Shown: positions 32,347 to 42,400 of the stretch, piece by piece
Numbering within the stretch: the stretch's first letter is position 1
How the letters are laid out: the number at the start of each line of letters is the position of its first letter
DNA from: Endozoicomonas sp965232255
GTDB taxonomy: Bacteria > Pseudomonadota > Gammaproteobacteria > Pseudomonadales > Endozoicomonadaceae
DNA length: 64,000 nucleotides
NCBI GenBank assembly: GCA_965232255.1
Contig: OZ246962.1
Span: forward strand, 1,426,001-1,490,000
Reading direction: 5' to 3'
Position numbers and translations under genes: made by a program
Notes under the pieces: model-generated
The model's input: only the letters and a program-made list of their open reading frames with translations
Database searches by the model: none
What the model was told of the DNA's origin: nothing

Positions 32347-33522
32347 TTACAGAGAGTTGTTGCGGTATCTGTTTCCGCGATAATTGTCTGCAAAGATTAT
32401 ATTCAGCCGAGCGGCATTTCGCTGAGTGGCGAGCCAGTCTTTTTTTCGTTTTGCAACTGCCTCAAGTTGTGCAGCTATGTTGTTAAACCGGACACGTTCA
32501 GGATTAGGGGCCAGTCTTTCCTCTTCCTGATACATGCGAATCTTTATGGCTTCAGTAATGTTGTTTCCTCTTTTATTGGTCACTGCACCTATATCACTAT
32601 TACAACGGTAATGCTTTGTGATTTCCCCTGATGGTTTGGTCGACTTCCTCTGGCCGATTACTCTGCTATGCCTATTCTGGCATCTCCTGAATGCGCTGTG
32701 GGTCATGGTAGGGTTTTGTTTATGAGCTTGCAAAAACTCCTTGTTTTCTAATTGTTCAGCTGCGGAAAACTGGATGTTATTTACTATTTCGATGAAAAAA
32801 AGAGTAAATGAATACGCCTCACCATCAAGCGTAATCTGTGCAATAATGGCGCCACTGCCTGCTTCATAGAAGACTTTGTCCACCGGCACTTTTCCTGAAA
32901 TACCCAGTTGTTGGGCAAGCTCGCTTCCTGTAATGATATCGACGGCATTGATATCCAGAATTTCAAACTCTCCCGGAATGTAGAACATACTGGCTGTGTC
33001 AAAACAGTGCAGGCTTTTTGGTGGAATGCTCACGGGGGCATCACAGGCTATGGTGCTCCCATTGGGATATGGATCATCTGTCACAGCAAGCGCAATGTCG
33101 GAGAGGTTCAGATACGGTAGTGCCATTGGCCCGCTATCCTCAGGCTCCCAAAGAAAAGGTAAGCTGTGGTGACCGCTATCGGGTTGGATTGAATATTGGC
33201 TTGAATAAGAATACTCAGAGTCACCATCTTCATGATGTTCACTGACATTATTGACCCAGTAAAAACCATCGCTGTCAGGCAATAACTCATCCCATGGTGG
33301 CTTCATAAAAGGCGTACACTCACCAGCCAGATGGTGTGTATTCATTGTCATGGTGCAGCCTGGAGTCTGGCAGATGCGTTGCCCAGATGGCGGGAACAGA
33401 TAGTTTGCCACCCCTGTAACCACTGATACGGTGAAATTTTTCAGTGTTGTTTCAATGTGTTGAGCACTTTCCAGAAGATAACTGCGCTCCGGAAGCAAAT
33501 AACCCGATATGATACCTAACAT
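32347..33522 (-). CDS. Orphan protein with an A20-like cysteine pattern
   Basis: A 391-residue protein without recognised family. Residues 1-45 include two mildly hydrophobic helices. Residues 51-69 read CQTPGCTMTMNTHHLAGEC, which resembles an A20-type zinc finger (C-x4-C-x11-C-x2-C, with TP and G after the first Cys) but has 12 rather than 11 residues before the third Cys and lacks the fourth (CTPF). Residues about 170-250 hold mixed alpha/beta sequence, and the C-terminal third is Lys/Arg-rich and helical. The ATG at 33522 follows GGAAG. It lies beside the insertion element and the ankyrin gene. Function unknown. Confidence 0.55.
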   Translation of the reverse strand: MLGIISGYLLPERSYLLESAQHIETTLKNFTVSVVTGVANYLFPPSGQRICQTPGCTMTMNTHHLAGECTPFMKPPWDELLPDSDGFYWVNNVSEHHEDGDSEYSYSSQYSIQPDSGHHSLPFLWEPEDSGPMALPYLNLSDIALAVTDDPYPNGSTIACDAPVSIPPKSLHCFDTASMFYIPGEFEILDINAVDIITGSELAQQLGISGKVPVDKVFYEAGSGAIIAQITLDGEAYSFTLFFIEIVNNIQFSAAEQLENKEFLQAHKQNPTMTHSAFRRCQNRHSRVIGQRKSTKPSGEITKHYRCNSDIGAVTNKRGNNITEAIKIRMYQEEERLAPNPERVRFNNIAAQLEAVAKRKKDWLATQRNAARLNIIFADNYRGNRYRNNSL

Positions 33523-33840
33523 GCTGTTCTTCCAGTAATTTATTTATAAATCCTTATAACAAACCCATGTTATGCCGCCTTCGGTCTTCAACTTTTCCTG
33601 CATGAACCCTTAAATCAGCATCTACTCAAGATAATGGACATTGATTTAGCAAAAACGTTCCACTTATCAATTCTCGCGGAATACTCCACCCATAACTGAC
33701 GCATTGGGAGCAAAGCGACCTTTGCCGGTTTGGGTGGAGATGGATAGCGACCAGCCTGATAAGGTTGGGGGTGAGGACTGATTCCGAAATAACGGCCATT
33801 CCATGTTGCGGCTTACCGAAAACATAGTATTTTAATAAGC

Positions 33841-34971
33841 ATGAAAACGAAGCGTGCCTACAAATACAGATTCTATCCAACGCCTGAACAGGAGATCCTT
33901 CTTGCCCAGACGTTTGGCTGTACTCGTTTTGTTTACAACCAGATTCTTCGTTGGCGTACCGATGAGTACTACCAGAATGACAACAGCATCAACTATACCG
34001 ACGCATCCAGGCAGCTTACTGACCTGAAAAAAGACTCTGAACTACAGTGGTTGAACGAGGTATCTTCTGTCCCGTTGCAGCAAACACTTCGTCACCAACA
34101 AGAAGCCTTCAAAAACTTCTGGTCTGGTAGGGCAAAGTACCCGACATTCAAAAAGAGAAACCGAAAGCAATCGGCAACGTTTGTGTCGTCTGCTTTCAAA
34201 TTCAAAGACGGACAACTGTTCATTGCCAAAAGCAAAGAGCCTCTGAACATCCGGTGGAGTCAGCCACTATCCTCTGAACCATCCAGTATCACTATCAGCA
34301 AGGACTGTGCTGGCAGATACTTTGTCTCCATGCTCTGCGAGTTTGAAGCTAAACCAATGCCGATCAGTAACAAAACGGTTGGCATTGATTTAGGTTTAAC
34401 CGATCTGTTCATCACGTCTGACGGCAAGAAATCAGGCAATCCCCGTCATACCTTACGCTATCAATCCAAACTGGCTTACTACCAAAAACAGTTGGCCAAA
34501 AAGAAAAAAGGAAGCAAGAACCGAGCCAAAGCCAGACTGAAGGTTGCTCGTATCCATGCCAAGATAGCCGATTGCCGAATGGATGCCACTCACAAGGCAT
34601 CCCGCACATTGATTAACGAGAACCAAGTTGTGTGTGTCGAGTCGTTAACCGTGAAAGGAATGATCAGAAATCCAAAGCTGGCCAAGCATATCGCTGATGC
34701 CAACTGGGGTGAATTTGTCAGACAACTTGAGTACAAGTCCGAGTGGGCTGATCGTACTCTCGTTAAAATCGATCGATTCTTCCCCAGTTCCAAACGGTGC
34801 TCCGGCTGTGGGTTTGTTCATGAACGTCTGCCGTTGGCCGTCCGTCACTGGCGTTGCCCCGAGTGCAATGTTCTACACGACAGGGACATCAATGCAGCCA
34901 TCAATATCAAAGCCGCCGGGCTGGCGGTGTTAGCCTGTGGAGCGACCAGAACGGGGATGGCAGGGTCTTAG
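33841..34971 (+). CDS. tnpB: TnpB, RNA-guided nuclease of an IS605-type element
   Basis: A 376-residue TnpB. The RuvC active site is complete: D183 in GIDLGLTDL, E267 in VCVESLTVKG and D349 in HDRDINAA. The zinc ribbon has C320, C323, C339 and C342 (CSGC, CPEC). The N-terminal YRFYPTPEQEILLAQTFG is typical. TnpB proteins, ancestors of Cas12, cut DNA using an RNA from the right end of the element. The predicted guide would be the bases just after TCAA at 35073, beginning CAGATATTCAG or one base earlier. No frameshift or stop is seen, so it is probably active. Confidence 0.93.
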   Translation: MKTKRAYKYRFYPTPEQEILLAQTFGCTRFVYNQILRWRTDEYYQNDNSINYTDASRQLTDLKKDSELQWLNEVSSVPLQQTLRHQQEAFKNFWSGRAKYPTFKKRNRKQSATFVSSAFKFKDGQLFIAKSKEPLNIRWSQPLSSEPSSITISKDCAGRYFVSMLCEFEAKPMPISNKTVGIDLGLTDLFITSDGKKSGNPRHTLRYQSKLAYYQKQLAKKKKGSKNRAKARLKVARIHAKIADCRMDATHKASRTLINENQVVCVESLTVKGMIRNPKLAKHIADANWGEFVRQLEYKSEWADRTLVKIDRFFPSSKRCSGCGFVHERLPLAVRHWRCPECNVLHDRDINAAINIKAAGLAVLACGATRTGMAGS

Positions 34972-35030
34972 ACTTTGCCATCCAGGGAAGGCGTGTTGAA
35001 ACAGGAACCCTGTTGGGTGACTAACGGGAA

Positions 35031-35073
35031 TTCCCCACCATAGCCGTTAGGCTTGGTGGTGGGAGGATGTCAA
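35031..35073 (+). ncRNA. Right end and likely 3' scaffold of the TnpB guide RNA
   Basis: Hairpin-forming right end of the element, immediately after tnpB. In characterised TnpB systems the guide RNA overlaps the tnpB 3' end and the right end, and the guide continues into flanking DNA past the last base of the element. The full RNA start is not determined here. The 3' hairpin and TCAA end are direct observations; the RNA is inferred from the family. Confidence 0.55.
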
Positions 35074-35088
35074 TCAGATATTCAGACA

Positions 35089-35125
35089 CAAAAAAACCCG
35101 GCAGCTCCGCAGAACCCCGGGTTTT
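35089..35125 (-). terminator. rpsF operon terminator
   Basis: Read on the minus strand: ACCCCGGGG / GCCGGGT stem region followed by a run of seven T. It lies 26 bases after the rplI stop. Confidence 0.75.
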
Positions 35126-35150
35126 CACGATCATCAGTGTCTCGGGCAGA

Positions 35151-35597
35151 TTATTCTGCTTCGATAAACACCTTGATGGTGGCAGCTACATCAGAGTGCA
35201 GCTGGATGCCAACGTCGTACTCACCAACAGCGCGAATCGGGCCATCAGGCAGACGGATTTCGCTCTTGACCACGGCAACGCCAGCAGAGGTGATGGCTTC
35301 AGCCAGGTCACGGGCGCCGATGGAGCCGAACAGCTTGCCTTCGTCGCCAGCTTTGGCAGTCAGGGTCAGTTCGATTTCTGCCATCTCGCTGGCACGCTTG
35401 TGGGCGTTGTTCAGCAGTTCGTTGGCTGCATTTTCCAACTCAGCGCGGCGCGCTTCGAAGGTGGCCAGATTCGCTTCAGTAGCAGGGAGTGCCTTGCCAA
35501 AAGGAATCAGAAAGTTACGGCCATAACCGTTTTTAACGGTGACCTTGTCGCCCAGCTTGCCAAGCTTGGCAATTTTTTCGAGCAGGATCACTTCCAT
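35151..35597 (-). CDS. rplI: 50S ribosomal protein L9
   Basis: A 148-residue L9, the usual length. The N-terminal rRNA-binding domain MEVILLEKIAKLGKLGDKV..KNGYGRNFLIP is followed by the long connecting helix and the C-terminal domain with LFGSIGARDLAEAI. Last gene of the rpsF-rpsR-DUF2232-rplI operon; a terminator follows. Confidence 0.98.
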   Translation of the reverse strand: MEVILLEKIAKLGKLGDKVTVKNGYGRNFLIPFGKALPATEANLATFEARRAELENAANELLNNAHKRASEMAEIELTLTAKAGDEGKLFGSIGARDLAEAITSAGVAVVKSEIRLPDGPIRAVGEYDVGIQLHSDVAATIKVFIEAE

Positions 35598-35623
35598 TTC
35601 GTTAAGCCTCTATCGAGTACCTG

Positions 35624-36496
35624 TCATCCCTGGTGCAGGCGGTTTGATGCACGGGTGCGAAAATCAAACACGCTGTCCAGGCATGCAGTTAAAACAATGA
35701 CCGGGTAAGCCAGTTGCGTGACCAGTATCAGCAAAATATACAACCCCATCAGCCAGAAATTGCCCAGTTTACGCATCCGGGCGAGGGCGTGGATCAGGGA
35801 CAGGCCAGCCACTAGCAGTGGCAGCGTGGCCGTAGGCACCAGTACCAACAAAAATGGTACGTAGGTAACGCCGAGCACGATGAAAGCCAGCAGTCCCATG
35901 GCGACACCAACCGGCAGGCGGATGTGGTGAAACTCGTCACGAAATCCGCCCGGGTTGTACAGTTGTGCCTGCCAGAACCTGGCGAGCACCAAGCCGAGGA
36001 GGCAACTGATCAGGTTGAACCAGGTCACAATGCCAATTACGCCGTATTGCACCAGCGGTTTAATGGCTTCTACCAGGTTGTCCGGATTCTGCCCCTCCTG
36101 CGAGAGGTAGTCACGCACAAAGGTGATGACCAGCTCGCTGACCAAGGCAATCTGTTGTGGAGCCAGCTGTGCCAGTACCAGGGCGATGATCGCCCCGGCG
36201 GGTAACAGCGCCAGTAGTGTTTTTTGCCAGGAAACCGTTTGTCGCAATACCATAGCCAGGGCCATGGTGGTTGTCAGACCGATGATGGTGGAGAACTGTC
36301 CCATGGCCGCCCAGGCAATGCCCGGCAGCACGGCCCAGGCAAAAATCTTCAGCCCTTCACCGCTGCCGCGTCGCAATACGACCAGCGCAATGATGGCCGC
36401 GCTCACCCAGAACAACATGGGAATGCAGGCAAATACGACGGCCAGGGCGATTGCCTTTTTTGGGCCACGCATTGCCAGTTCCGCCAGTGCACGCAT
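35624..36496 (-). CDS. DUF2232-type membrane protein
   Basis: A 290-residue polytopic membrane protein with about eight predicted segments (for example IALAVVFACIPMLFWVSAAIIALVVL and LLAFIVLGVTYVPFLLVLVP). Members of this family sit between rpsR and rplI in several gammaproteobacteria, exactly as here (26 bases before rplI, 21 after rpsR). Its function is not known; a transporter-like role is sometimes supposed. Confidence 0.8.
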   Translation of the reverse strand: MRALAELAMRGPKKAIALAVVFACIPMLFWVSAAIIALVVLRRGSGEGLKIFAWAVLPGIAWAAMGQFSTIIGLTTTMALAMVLRQTVSWQKTLLALLPAGAIIALVLAQLAPQQIALVSELVITFVRDYLSQEGQNPDNLVEAIKPLVQYGVIGIVTWFNLISCLLGLVLARFWQAQLYNPGGFRDEFHHIRLPVGVAMGLLAFIVLGVTYVPFLLVLVPTATLPLLVAGLSLIHALARMRKLGNFWLMGLYILLILVTQLAYPVIVLTACLDSVFDFRTRASNRLHQG

Positions 36497-36517
36497 CAGC
36501 TATACCCTGTGAATAAC

Positions 36518-36742
36518 TTAGTGACGATCGGTGTATGGCAGCAGGGCCACGTAACGAGCGCGCTTGATCGCTGTTGCCAGCTGACGCTGGTAACGAGCCT
36601 TGGTACCGGTGATACGGCTGGGGACGATCTTGCCGGTCTCAGAGATGTATGCTTTGAGGGTATTCAGATCTTTGTAATCGATCTCTTTTACGCCTTCAGC
36701 GGTAAAGCGGCAGAACTTTCTGCGACGGAAAAAACGTGCCAT
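36518..36742 (-). CDS. rpsR: 30S ribosomal protein S18
   Basis: A 74-residue S18, the usual length. The basic N-terminus MARFFRRRKFCRF and the block GKIVPSRITGTKARYQRQLA are the family signature. It binds 16S rRNA as a pair with S6, whose gene lies just upstream. Confidence 0.98.
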   Translation of the reverse strand: MARFFRRRKFCRFTAEGVKEIDYKDLNTLKAYISETGKIVPSRITGTKARYQRQLATAIKRARYVALLPYTDRH

Positions 36743-36805
36743 GGCAACGCCTCCTGGGATTAATGCTGGTGTGGTAAAGAACCGTTAGGTACCGAAAAGC
36801 CGGTA

Positions 36806-37231
36806 TTACTCTTCGGTCTCTTCGACTTCGTCTTCAACGGCTTCGTCAGCGTCGTCAGTGGCACGCTCATCGCGGCGCTCATCGCGACGGTCGTCACGAC
36901 GGTCACGTTTCTCTTCAGACTGCAGCATGATGGAAGCTTCGGTGATGGGTTCATCACGACGAATGACCATGTTACGAATGACCGCGTCGTTGTAGCGGAA
37001 GTTCTCGGTCAGCTCATCCAGGGTTTCGTTGCCGCACTCAATGTTCATCAGAACGTAGTGAGCCTTGTGGATCTTGTTGATTGGGTAAGCCAGTTGACGA
37101 CGGCCCCAGTCTTCAAGACGATGTACCTTGCCGCCATTTTCGGTGATTGCGCGAGTGTAACGCTCAACCATGGCAGGCACTTGTTCGCTCTGGTCAGGAT
37201 GGACCAGGAAAACGATTTCGTAATGACGCAT
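36806..37231 (-). CDS. rpsF: 30S ribosomal protein S6
   Basis: A 141-residue S6. MRHYEIVFLVHPDQSEQVP opens the ferredoxin-like domain; LEDWGRRQLAYPI is typical. The C-terminal tail after about residue 100 is a long run of Arg, Asp and Glu, as in other gammaproteobacteria where S6 receives extra Glu residues. The frame is open to 37429, but the ATG at 37231 follows AAGGAG and gives the family start. First gene of the operon. Confidence 0.97.
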   Translation of the reverse strand: MRHYEIVFLVHPDQSEQVPAMVERYTRAITENGGKVHRLEDWGRRQLAYPINKIHKAHYVLMNIECGNETLDELTENFRYNDAVIRNMVIRRDEPITEASIMLQSEEKRDRRDDRRDERRDERATDDADEAVEDEVEETEE

Positions 37232-37555
37232 TATTTGCTCCTTACGGGTTAAATAGCCTTCTGCATTGCTTGTCTTTGCGAGTTTCCCCGGTAAGATTTG
37301 CCAGGCAGTAAGGCAAGGAGAAGGTGAACGCAGGCATTCACCGATTACCATACTGACAACGCTATTGAATCGATGATTCGGTGGCTGTCGCCAGTGTTTG
37401 CAGCCCAGACGCAAAGACCGAGCATACAAAGAGCGGGAATTCTAGAGATTTGTGTAGTTTGTTGCAAGTGGTGATGAGTTGCTCTATTGGTATTGTCCGT
37501 TGTCGAAGTGGTAATGTACCTCTATAAAGGCCTGGTTCAAACGATTTACTATTAG
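37232..37555. other. Divergent rpsF / tamA intergenic region
   Basis: About 324 bases. On the minus strand it forms the rpsF leader, which holds a hairpin GGTGAA / TTCACC (about 37324-37343). In other bacteria this leader can bind S6-S18 for autoregulation, but I cannot assign that motif here. No gene seen. Confidence 0.4.
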
Positions 37556-39373
37556 TTGGTGTCCCTGCCAAGTACATCATTCATTTTATTTATTAATACT
37601 CAGACCATTACCTTGATCACCAATTTACCCTTAGCCCCGACATTCCGACGTTGCCTGTTGTTGGCTGTGTTGCTGCTGTTCTCCGTTGGTGCCCTGGCAG
37701 CCAAGTCATTGACTTACAAAGTCACCGGGCTTGATGATGCGCTGCGGGAAAATGTCACGCTGTACCTCGATAGTCTACCGACCATCGACGTTGGGCAATT
37801 TGAGCAGTACCGACCGGATATCCGCACCGCTGTGGAAAAGTCGCTGATGGCCCTGGGGTATTACCAGCCAGTCATCGAGTTGCAACGCAGCGAGAAACGA
37901 CCCCAGCAGTTGACCGTCAACGTCCACCCCGGCGAGCCGGTGCGTATTCGCCAACTGCATATCAATCTCAACGGCGCGGCCAGGACTGATCCGGCCTTTC
38001 AGCAATTGCTCCGGGAAACCCCGGTAAAGGTAGGGGCAGTCCTTAATGACGGGGATTATGAAGCCCTCAAAGCCCAGCTGAACGATCTGGCGTTGACCAG
38101 GGGCTATTTTGATGCCCGGTTACCTGAGCACCAGGTGAAAGTCTACCCACAACAACACGCAGCGGATATTGTGCTGACCATGGACTCTGGCAGGCGCTTT
38201 GCCTTTGGTCCGGTGATCTATGACCAGTCGGTGACGCCGGCCACCCAGATGTTGCTCAACACCATGATCATTTTCCACCAGGGTGAGCCTTATCGCTCGG
38301 AAAAGGTCAGCCAGTTGAGCGTGGACTTTTCTGCTACCGGTTACTTTCGTTCTATTGATGTGCGTCCGCTGCGAGAGCGCGCGCAAGATGATGAAGTTCC
38401 GATTTTTATTAATGTCACGCCGAAAACGCACTGGGCTATCGAGACCGGTGTTGGCTTTTCCACCGATGAAGGCCCGCGGTTGTCGCTGAGTCTGGATAAT
38501 CACTGGCTGGACGAAAAAGGGCACAGCTTCAGCAGTGATTTCAAGCTCTCAAGCATCGTTAATGAAATTGCCGGGCGTTACCGGATTCCTTACGGCAATC
38601 CATTACTGGAGTACTACAGTCTGGATGGCGGTTATCAGGGCACGAACAACCTGGACACCAAGAGCCATCTGATCACGGCCTCCGTCAATCGATGGAAAAA
38701 ACGCCCTGGCAACTGGGATCAGAACTTTTTCCTGCGGATGGATTTTGAGAGCTTCACCCAGGGAACACAAAGCAACAACAGTATGTTGTTAATTCCGGGC
38801 GTGGCGTTTGATCGGCGCAGGTTCACCGGTAGTCCCGCCAATCCAAAATCCGGCAGCCTCTACAACGTAAAGCTGGAGGGTTCTGCCAAAGCGTTGCTCT
38901 CTGATGCCAACTTTATCCGTCTGTGGGGGCGCGCCAAGTGGCTGACATCGTTCCACGGTCGTCATCGTTTTATCAGCCGGGTCGAGCAGGGCGGCCTGTG
39001 GGTGAATGATATTACCAGCGTGCCACCGTCGGTACGCTTTTTTACTGGTGGGGACCAGACGGTGCGCGGCTACGATTTTGACAGCATCTCCCCACGTAAC
39101 AGCAGTGGCCAGCTGGTGGGTGGGCGTTATCTCACCGTGGGCAGCGTTGAGTACACCTACGAGTTTTATCCCAACTGGCTGATTGCCTTTTTTGTGGACA
39201 GCGGCACTGTTACCGATGACTACAGCAACAACACCGTCGGCTGGAAAACCGGCATTGGTCCCGGCTTACGCTGGGTAACGCCGCTGGGACCGTTAAAACT
39301 GGATTTGGCCTTTGCCGTCAGCGAGCCTGACTCGCCTATTCGCATCCACTTTTCCATAGGACCGGACATTTGA
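37556..39373 (+). CDS. tamA: TamA, Omp85-family outer-membrane protein
   Basis: About 600 residues, near the usual TamA length. A signal peptide (LLLAVLLLFSVGALA) is followed by three POTRA domains (about 50-290) and a beta-barrel. The barrel holds GGDQTVRGYDFDSISP, the Omp85 loop-6 VRGY motif, and ends in a typical terminal strand (IRIHFSIGPDI). With TamB it moves autotransporters and lipids to the outer membrane. There is no ATG at a suitable place; the TTG at 37556 or GTG at 37559 opens the frame, and the true start is uncertain. tamB follows after 27 bases. Confidence 0.92.
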   Translation: MVSLPSTSFILFINTQTITLITNLPLAPTFRRCLLLAVLLLFSVGALAAKSLTYKVTGLDDALRENVTLYLDSLPTIDVGQFEQYRPDIRTAVEKSLMALGYYQPVIELQRSEKRPQQLTVNVHPGEPVRIRQLHINLNGAARTDPAFQQLLRETPVKVGAVLNDGDYEALKAQLNDLALTRGYFDARLPEHQVKVYPQQHAADIVLTMDSGRRFAFGPVIYDQSVTPATQMLLNTMIIFHQGEPYRSEKVSQLSVDFSATGYFRSIDVRPLRERAQDDEVPIFINVTPKTHWAIETGVGFSTDEGPRLSLSLDNHWLDEKGHSFSSDFKLSSIVNEIAGRYRIPYGNPLLEYYSLDGGYQGTNNLDTKSHLITASVNRWKKRPGNWDQNFFLRMDFESFTQGTQSNNSMLLIPGVAFDRRRFTGSPANPKSGSLYNVKLEGSAKALLSDANFIRLWGRAKWLTSFHGRHRFISRVEQGGLWVNDITSVPPSVRFFTGGDQTVRGYDFDSISPRNSSGQLVGGRYLTVGSVEYTYEFYPNWLIAFFVDSGTVTDDYSNNTVGWKTGIGPGLRWVTPLGPLKLDLAFAVSEPDSPIRIHFSIGPDI

Positions 39374-39400
39374 CGTGGGCTATGACACGGAGCTGTAAAC

Positions 39401-42400
39401 ATGAGTGGTAACGAGGCGCAGCAGAACAAAAAGCGCTCTTTGGTTAAAAAAGTCGTCCTGACTTTGCTGGCGTTGCCAGTTGTGCTGGTGGTGGTTGTCG
39501 CGCTGCTGTTGTTTACCCACAGCGGCAATGCGTTGCTGTGGCGACAGGTAGTTCAGGCACTGCCGGCACTGGATGGCGAGCTGGTTGCCGGTGAGTTGCA
39601 AAATGGCTGGCGCATCAAAAACCTGAGCTGGCAAGACCCCCAGGTAGCATTTACCGCCCGAGAGATAACCCTGGCCTGGCAGCCGGGCAGGTTACTGGCC
39701 ACGCTGTTTTCCACCCGGGAATTATTGGTGCAGCGGCTGGCGGTGGATGGCGGTCGATTGACTATTCATCCAGTGCAAAGACAAGCTGAATCAGAATCAT
39801 CTTCAGACACTGTGGTTGATATTCCACTGATGCTGGATGTGCAACAGATCGACATTGGGGATTTTCAGTTTGCCATGACGGGCACCGATGTTGCCCTGGG
39901 CAGTTTGTCAGCAAGTGTTCGCTTGCAGGATAACAAGCTGTCTGTCCCGCAGATATTGGCGGATAAGCTGACGGTGACGTTGGCACCAACAGCCGACAGT
40001 CCGCCAACCACGAGCCCGGCAGCCGCCGAACCTGCCGCTACTGACTCACCTGCCAGCATTGATCTATCTGCCATACAGCTTCCCGTGGTTAGCTTGCCGC
40101 TGCCCATCGAGTTGGGTCAGTTAACGCTGACCAACGCCCGTTATCAGCAAGGTGAACTCAGCGAAGAGCTCAAGCGGTTTACGTTAGGCTTTCACTGGCA
40201 CGCAACCCAGGTCAGTAAACTGCAAGTGACAGCAGAGCAAGCGCGAGGGAATATCCGGCTCGCTGGCGATATTGATCTCTCGGGCCACTATCCGCTGAGC
40301 CTGAATGCCGACGTCACCTTGCTGGATGATTTTGCCATGCCGGAACTGGCTCCCCTGAAGGGAGAGACACTGGCCATGCACGCCTCCGGCGATTTGACCA
40401 ATCTTGCCCTGAAGCTGACCACCAAAGGTGCAGTGGACGCCTTGTTGCAAGGCAGCGTCGGTCCGTTGGCTCCCGGACTACCGTTGAATTTGCAGCTGAG
40501 CTGGCCACAGCTGGGCTGGCCATTATCAGCGCCCCAGTACACCGCCAGTGAAGGCTCACTGACGGTCAGTGGCACGGTTAACGACTATCGGTTGGCACTG
40601 GATACTCTGGTCAAGGTGGAACAGCAGCCCGCTACCCGGTTAACGCTGCAATCCTCCGGCTCCCTGGATCAGCTGGTCGTGGATCAGCTGCGGCTCAGTC
40701 CTGACCAGACTAACCAGGCGCTGACGCTCAATGGATCGCTGAGCTGGCATGACGGGATTCGTTGGCAGGGACAGGTGGAGTTACGCCAGGTTCAGCCACA
40801 ACTGTGGGTGCCTGATGTGCCCGGAGTGATCAACGGGCGCGTCAGTACCCGATTTTCTTTGCAAGGAACGCAGTGGACGCTGGCTGTTCCTGAGCTGAAC
40901 CTCACCGGCACACTGCGCGATAAAAACCTGCGCGCCAGTGGTCGTTTCAATGCTGATAACCATATTCAGCCGGGAGCGACTCTACCGGTTAACGTCAATG
41001 TGCAAAACCTGCAACTGCGGCTCGGGGAGAATCGGGCGGATATCAGTGGCCAGATTGCCCGACAGCTCTCCTTGCAGGCCGTGGTGGACGCGCCCATGTT
41101 GTCCATCATCGTCCCCGAGGTGCATGGCAGCGTGAAAGGAAATTTGCGTCTGACCGGCGATTATCAACAGCCGAACGTGTTTTTATCATTGGCTAGCCCG
41201 AACATTGAAGTACAGGAGGTGCGTGCCAGCGGTATTACCATTGAGGGGGAGCTGAGCAAGGCCAAGCAGATTGCGGGTAATCTCAGGGTGCAAGTCGATG
41301 CCATTGATCAGGGCGACGTGCGGGTGCGCCACCTGTTGTTGACGGCCAGCGGTGACGAGCGTCAGCATCGGGTTGCCTTGCAGTCTGAAGGTGAGCCGGT
41401 GACTCTGAAGCTGCTGATTAACGGTGCGTGGCTCGGTGGCGAGAAAGGCCGCTGGCAGGGGCAGTTGGCCAGTGCCGTTATTGGTACGCCATTGGATCGC
41501 TGGTCGCTGAACAAGCCTTTGGCCGTCACGGTCAATACGGCTGGAGACGCCAGTTTGTCGGATCAGTGCTGGCACGCCGGGCAGGCGAAACTGTGTGTGG
41601 CTGCCACCCAGGTTTCAGCTCAAGGCGGCAGTACCCGTTTTCAGCTGTCTGACTTCCATCTGGCCAACCTGAAGCCGTTTTTACCCAAAGAGCTGGCCTG
41701 GCAAGCAGTACTCTCAGGCAGTGGTGATGCGCGCTGGGGTGACGGGGCGCCCACGGTCAATCTGCAAATACAGAGCACGCCGGGTGTTATCAGTCTTGCT
41801 GGCGAGACGCCGCTGACTCTGCGCTATCAGCAACTGGCCAGCGTGGTCAAAGTGCAAGAGAACGATCTGACCCTTCAGTTCAATTATGTCTCTGAACAGC
41901 TTGGCTCCGCCCGCATCAACCTGACCGTTGATGATATGCAAAAGGAACAGTCACTCACGGGTCGGGCACAATTGCAAAATGTGCGTCTTGATTATCTGCA
42001 ACCGTTGATCCCGGATTTGCGCACCATCGCCGGCACGCTGGCGGCAGATGCACGGCTAGGCGGTACGCTGACCAAGCCATTGCTGTTTGGTCAGGTGAAG
42101 TTAAGTGAAGGCCAAGTGGTGGCCCGACAGGAGATGGTCAGCATCAGCAATATGGTGACCCAACTGGATATGGATGGTGACAAAGGCCAGATCAGCGGCA
42201 GCATGAACGTTGGCGAAGGCAAGCTGACCCTCTCTGGTCATCTCGACTGGCAACAATTGCCGCCCACCGGCGTGATCAACATCAATGGTGAGAATCTGGC
42301 TGTTAATGTGCCTGGTCTCTTGCAGCTGCAGGCATCTCCCGAGTTGCAGATGAGTCTGGGTGCTACCCAGAACCTGACTGGCAAAATCGTTATTCCCTGG

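Larger units (their letters stand above)
33684..35073 (+). mobile_element. IS200/IS605-type element carrying only tnpB
   Basis: An element with an intact tnpB and no tnpA. The right end is at 35031-35073: imperfect hairpin CCCCACCA / TGGTGGTGGG followed by GGATGTCAA, ending in the TCAA cleavage tetranucleotide. The left boundary is uncertain: an inverted repeat CTCCACCCA / TGGGTGGAG at 33684-33692 and 33731-33739 may be the left-end hairpin. Without TnpA it could move only with help from another copy. It sits between the orphan gene and the rplI terminator, which remains intact. Confidence 0.75.

Noticed and set aside
37232..37450. S6-S18 autoregulatory RNA in the rpsF leader
   Set aside because: A hairpin is present, but I could not identify the conserved binding loop with confidence.
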